A program made the translations under genes and the position numbers. The notes under the pieces are model-generated. The model was given only the letters and a program-made list of their open reading frames with translations, was not told the origin of the DNA and did not search any database. A stretch of DNA of 5,042 bases from Oscillospiraceae bacterium (GTDB lineage: Bacteria > Bacillota > Clostridia > Oscillospirales > Ruminococcaceae), in contig JAFQBO010000192.1 of assembly GCA_017416665.1 (NCBI GenBank), positions 1 to 5,042 on the forward strand. The letters are read 5' to 3'. Each line of letters begins with the position of its first letter. Position 1 is the stretch's first letter. Shown here in pieces: positions 3,194 through 5,042 of this stretch.

Positions 3194-5042
3194 ATGAAAA
3201 GAAAACAGAAAAGGGTACTTGTAAGAATTATAGTTTCAGCTGTTTTATTTGCTGTTTACCTTGCAGTGCCTGTCGAAAATGACCTGCTGAAACTTGTGCT
3301 TGCACTTATTCCGTTTGGTGTAATCGGATGGGATATTCTCTACAAATCAGTACGCAATATTGCACATGGGCAGATCTTTGATGAAAACTTTCTTATGTCG
3401 ATAGCTTCTGTCGGTTCTTTTCTTTCAGGGTACCTCAGCGGAAGCGGTGACTATGCCGAAGGTACAGCCGTTATGCTTTTTTATCAGGTAGGAGAGCTGT
3501 TCCAGAGTATTGCAGTAAACAGTTCAAGGAAGTCAATTTCTTCGCTTATGGATATACGTCCCGATACGGCAAATGTGGAAAACGCTGATATGTCTGTTAC
3601 AGAAACTGATCCTGAGGAAGTTGAAGTCGGAAGTATAATTGTTGTAAGACCTGGTGAAAGGGTACCGATTGATGGAATCATCGAAAGCGGCAGTGCAAGC
3701 ATTGATACATCCGCCCTTACGGGTGAATCTGTACCGAGAGACGTTGCAAAAGGCGATGAGGTAATAAGTGGTTGCATAAGCCTTAACGGTGTCCTGAGAG
3801 TTCGTACAACAAAAAATTTCGGGGATTCTACTGTTTCAAAAATTCTTGAACTGGTGGAAAATTCAGCATCAAAAAAATCAAAGGCAGAAAATTTTATTAC
3901 AAAATTTGCAAAGTATTATACACCTGTTGTTGTAATTGCGGCGGCTGTTCTTGCGGTTATACCATCTCTTTTTACAGGAGACTGGAATACATGGATTAAC
4001 AGAGCATTGATTTTCCTTGTAATTTCATGTCCGTGTGCATTGGTGATTTCTGTACCACTCAGCTTTTTCGGAGGAATCGGCAGAGCATCAAAATCGGGTA
4101 TACTTATAAAAGGCGGAAACTACCTTGAGGCTGTATCAAAAGCGGAAATAATTGTTTTTGACAAGACAGGTACACTCACACAGGGCGTTTTTAATGTAAC
4201 GGATATTTATACTGAAAATATTTCTCAGCAACAGCTTATCGAATATTCAGCACACGCAGAAAGCTTTTCTTCGCACCCGATTGCACTTTCGATTGTTCGT
4301 AAATATGGTAAAGCCGTTGACAATGCCAAAGTTTCTGAATACACCGAAATTGCAGGATTTGGTGTACAGTGCAGTATTGACGGTAAAAGCGTACTTGTCG
4401 GAAATGACAGACTTATGAAACAAAATAATATTTCATTTAAGCAACCAAATCAGACGGGTACGGCTGTACATGTTGCTGTAAACGGCGTTTATGCAGGATA
4501 CCTTATTATTTCAGACGAGGTGAAAAGTGATTCGCAGAAAGCAGTTTCCGAACTTAAAAAGAGTGGCATTAAAACAGTCATGCTGACAGGTGACAGTAAA
4601 AATGCAGGCGAAAAAATTACGGAAAAGCTTTGTATTGACAGGGCTTATTGTGAGCTGTTACCGGACAATAAGGTTGAAATCGTAGAAAATCTTATGAATG
4701 AACTTTCAGCTGACGGCAAGCTTATCTTTGTTGGTGACGGCATAAATGATGCACCTGTAATTTCCCGTGCTGATGTAGGTATCGCAATGGGAGCGGCCGG
4801 TTCAGATGCAGCAATCGAAGCGGCAGACATTGTTCTGATGGACGATAAGCCGTCAAAAATTGCAGAAGCAATGAACATATCCAGAAAAACTCTTTCAATA
4901 GCATATCAGAATATAGTTTTTGCTCTCGGTGTTAAAATACTTGTTCTTATTCTCGGAACACTCGGACTTGCGAATATGTGGGCGGCGGTTTTTGCCGATG
5001 TCGGTGTTTCGGTTATTGCAATACTTAATGCAATGAGAACTA
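3194..5042 (+). CDS. cadA: P1B-2 type Zn/Cd/Pb-exporting ATPase, lacking an HMA domain, cut by the window edge
   Basis: Membrane ATPase that exports Zn(II), Cd(II) or Pb(II) at the cost of ATP; 616 residues are present. Membrane segments: about 8-26, 31-50, 65-82, 88-108, 244-261, 270-292, 571-592 and 594-613. The actuator loop has TGES (176-179). Segment six has CPC (279-281) in the pattern CPCx4SxP. DKTGT with phosphorylated Asp323, SHP (360-362; the P1B His-Pro motif) and GDGINDAP (514-521) identify the P and N domains. Asn573-x7-Lys581 in segment seven and Asp602-x-Gly604-x7-Asn612 in segment eight match the P1B-2 (ZntA/CadA) signature and argue against copper. The first membrane helix begins within about eight residues, so the usual N-terminal HMA domain is absent and is supplied by the gene just upstream. 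AAGGG (3179-3183) precedes the ATG by ten bases; an in-frame stop at 3170-3172 rules out a longer form fused to the HMA gene. LNAMR is normally close to the C-terminus, so only a few residues are probably missing. cadA is used for the family; metal preference is not proven. Confidence 0.93.
   Translation, partial: MKRKQKRVLVRIIVSAVLFAVYLAVPVENDLLKLVLALIPFGVIGWDILYKSVRNIAHGQIFDENFLMSIASVGSFLSGYLSGSGDYAEGTAVMLFYQVGELFQSIAVNSSRKSISSLMDIRPDTANVENADMSVTETDPEEVEVGSIIVVRPGERVPIDGIIESGSASIDTSALTGESVPRDVAKGDEVISGCISLNGVLRVRTTKNFGDSTVSKILELVENSASKKSKAENFITKFAKYYTPVVVIAAAVLAVIPSLFTGDWNTWINRALIFLVISCPCALVISVPLSFFGGIGRASKSGILIKGGNYLEAVSKAEIIVFDKTGTLTQGVFNVTDIYTENISQQQLIEYSAHAESFSSHPIALSIVRKYGKAVDNAKVSEYTEIAGFGVQCSIDGKSVLVGNDRLMKQNNISFKQPNQTGTAVHVAVNGVYAGYLIISDEVKSDSQKAVSELKKSGIKTVMLTGDSKNAGEKITEKLCIDRAYCELLPDNKVEIVENLMNELSADGKLIFVGDGINDAPVISRADVGIAMGAAGSDAAIEAADIVLMDDKPSKIAEAMNISRKTLSIAYQNIVFALGVKILVLILGTLGLANMWAAVFADVGVSVIAILNAMRT

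Noticed and set aside
3484..4904. Minus-strand open frames at 3484-3777, 4645-4878 and 4722-4904
   Set aside because: All are antisense to conserved actuator and phosphorylation-domain motifs of the ATPase, with low-complexity Ser/Ala/Ile composition.
226..5042. Functional coupling between the cellulase and the metal-efflux operon
   Set aside because: They are divergent, with separate promoters and unrelated operator sequences. Dockerins bind calcium, not the zinc/cadmium class handled by the operon. Simple adjacency is the better explanation.

Overview
This window (about 40% G+C by eye, AT-rich between genes) looks like a piece of chromosome from a cellulolytic, Ruminococcus-type Firmicute. 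The evidence is a secreted family-5 cellulase with a Thr-Glu-Pro-Ser linker and a C-terminal type I dockerin, the tag that docks enzymes onto a cellulosome. R. flavefaciens or a close relative is the best guess. The genus is inferred from this architecture, not proven.

Layout. Positions 1-225 hold no gene. They carry the right end of what looks like an interspersed repeat (1-60) and two hairpin terminators (88-109 and 187-213), each preceded by a near-identical 24-base leader exactly 100 bp apart. Positions 226-2313 (minus strand) encode a 695-residue dockerin-bearing GH5 endoglucanase: signal peptide, GH5 catalytic domain, beta-rich putative carbohydrate-binding module, repetitive linker, dockerin. 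Positions 2314-2585 are a divergent intergenic region. The cellulase promoter there (TTGACA-17-TACAAT, minus strand) is surrounded by three separate inverted repeats. The metal operon promoter (TTGACA-17-TATCAT, plus strand) has a near-perfect SmtB/CzrA-type operator over its -10 and start site.

Positions 2586-5042 (plus strand) form a compact zinc/cadmium efflux operon. It comprises an ArsR/SmtB-family repressor with a complete alpha-5 zinc site, a free-standing 72-residue heavy-metal-associated (HMA) domain protein, and a P1B-2 type metal ATPase that lacks its own N-terminal HMA domain. The ATPase runs off the right edge, probably a few residues before its stop. Likely working model: excess Zn/Cd/Pb binds the repressor, which leaves the operator; the HMA protein and ATPase are then made and the metal is exported. 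The HMA protein is what CadA/ZntA normally carries as a fused N-terminal domain.

Nothing here is a clearly new biological system. The points most worth checking are the nested inverted repeats at the cellulase promoter, the split HMA/ATPase arrangement with its Cys-His tail, the unassigned carbohydrate-binding domain, and the paired leader-plus-hairpin elements at the left edge.
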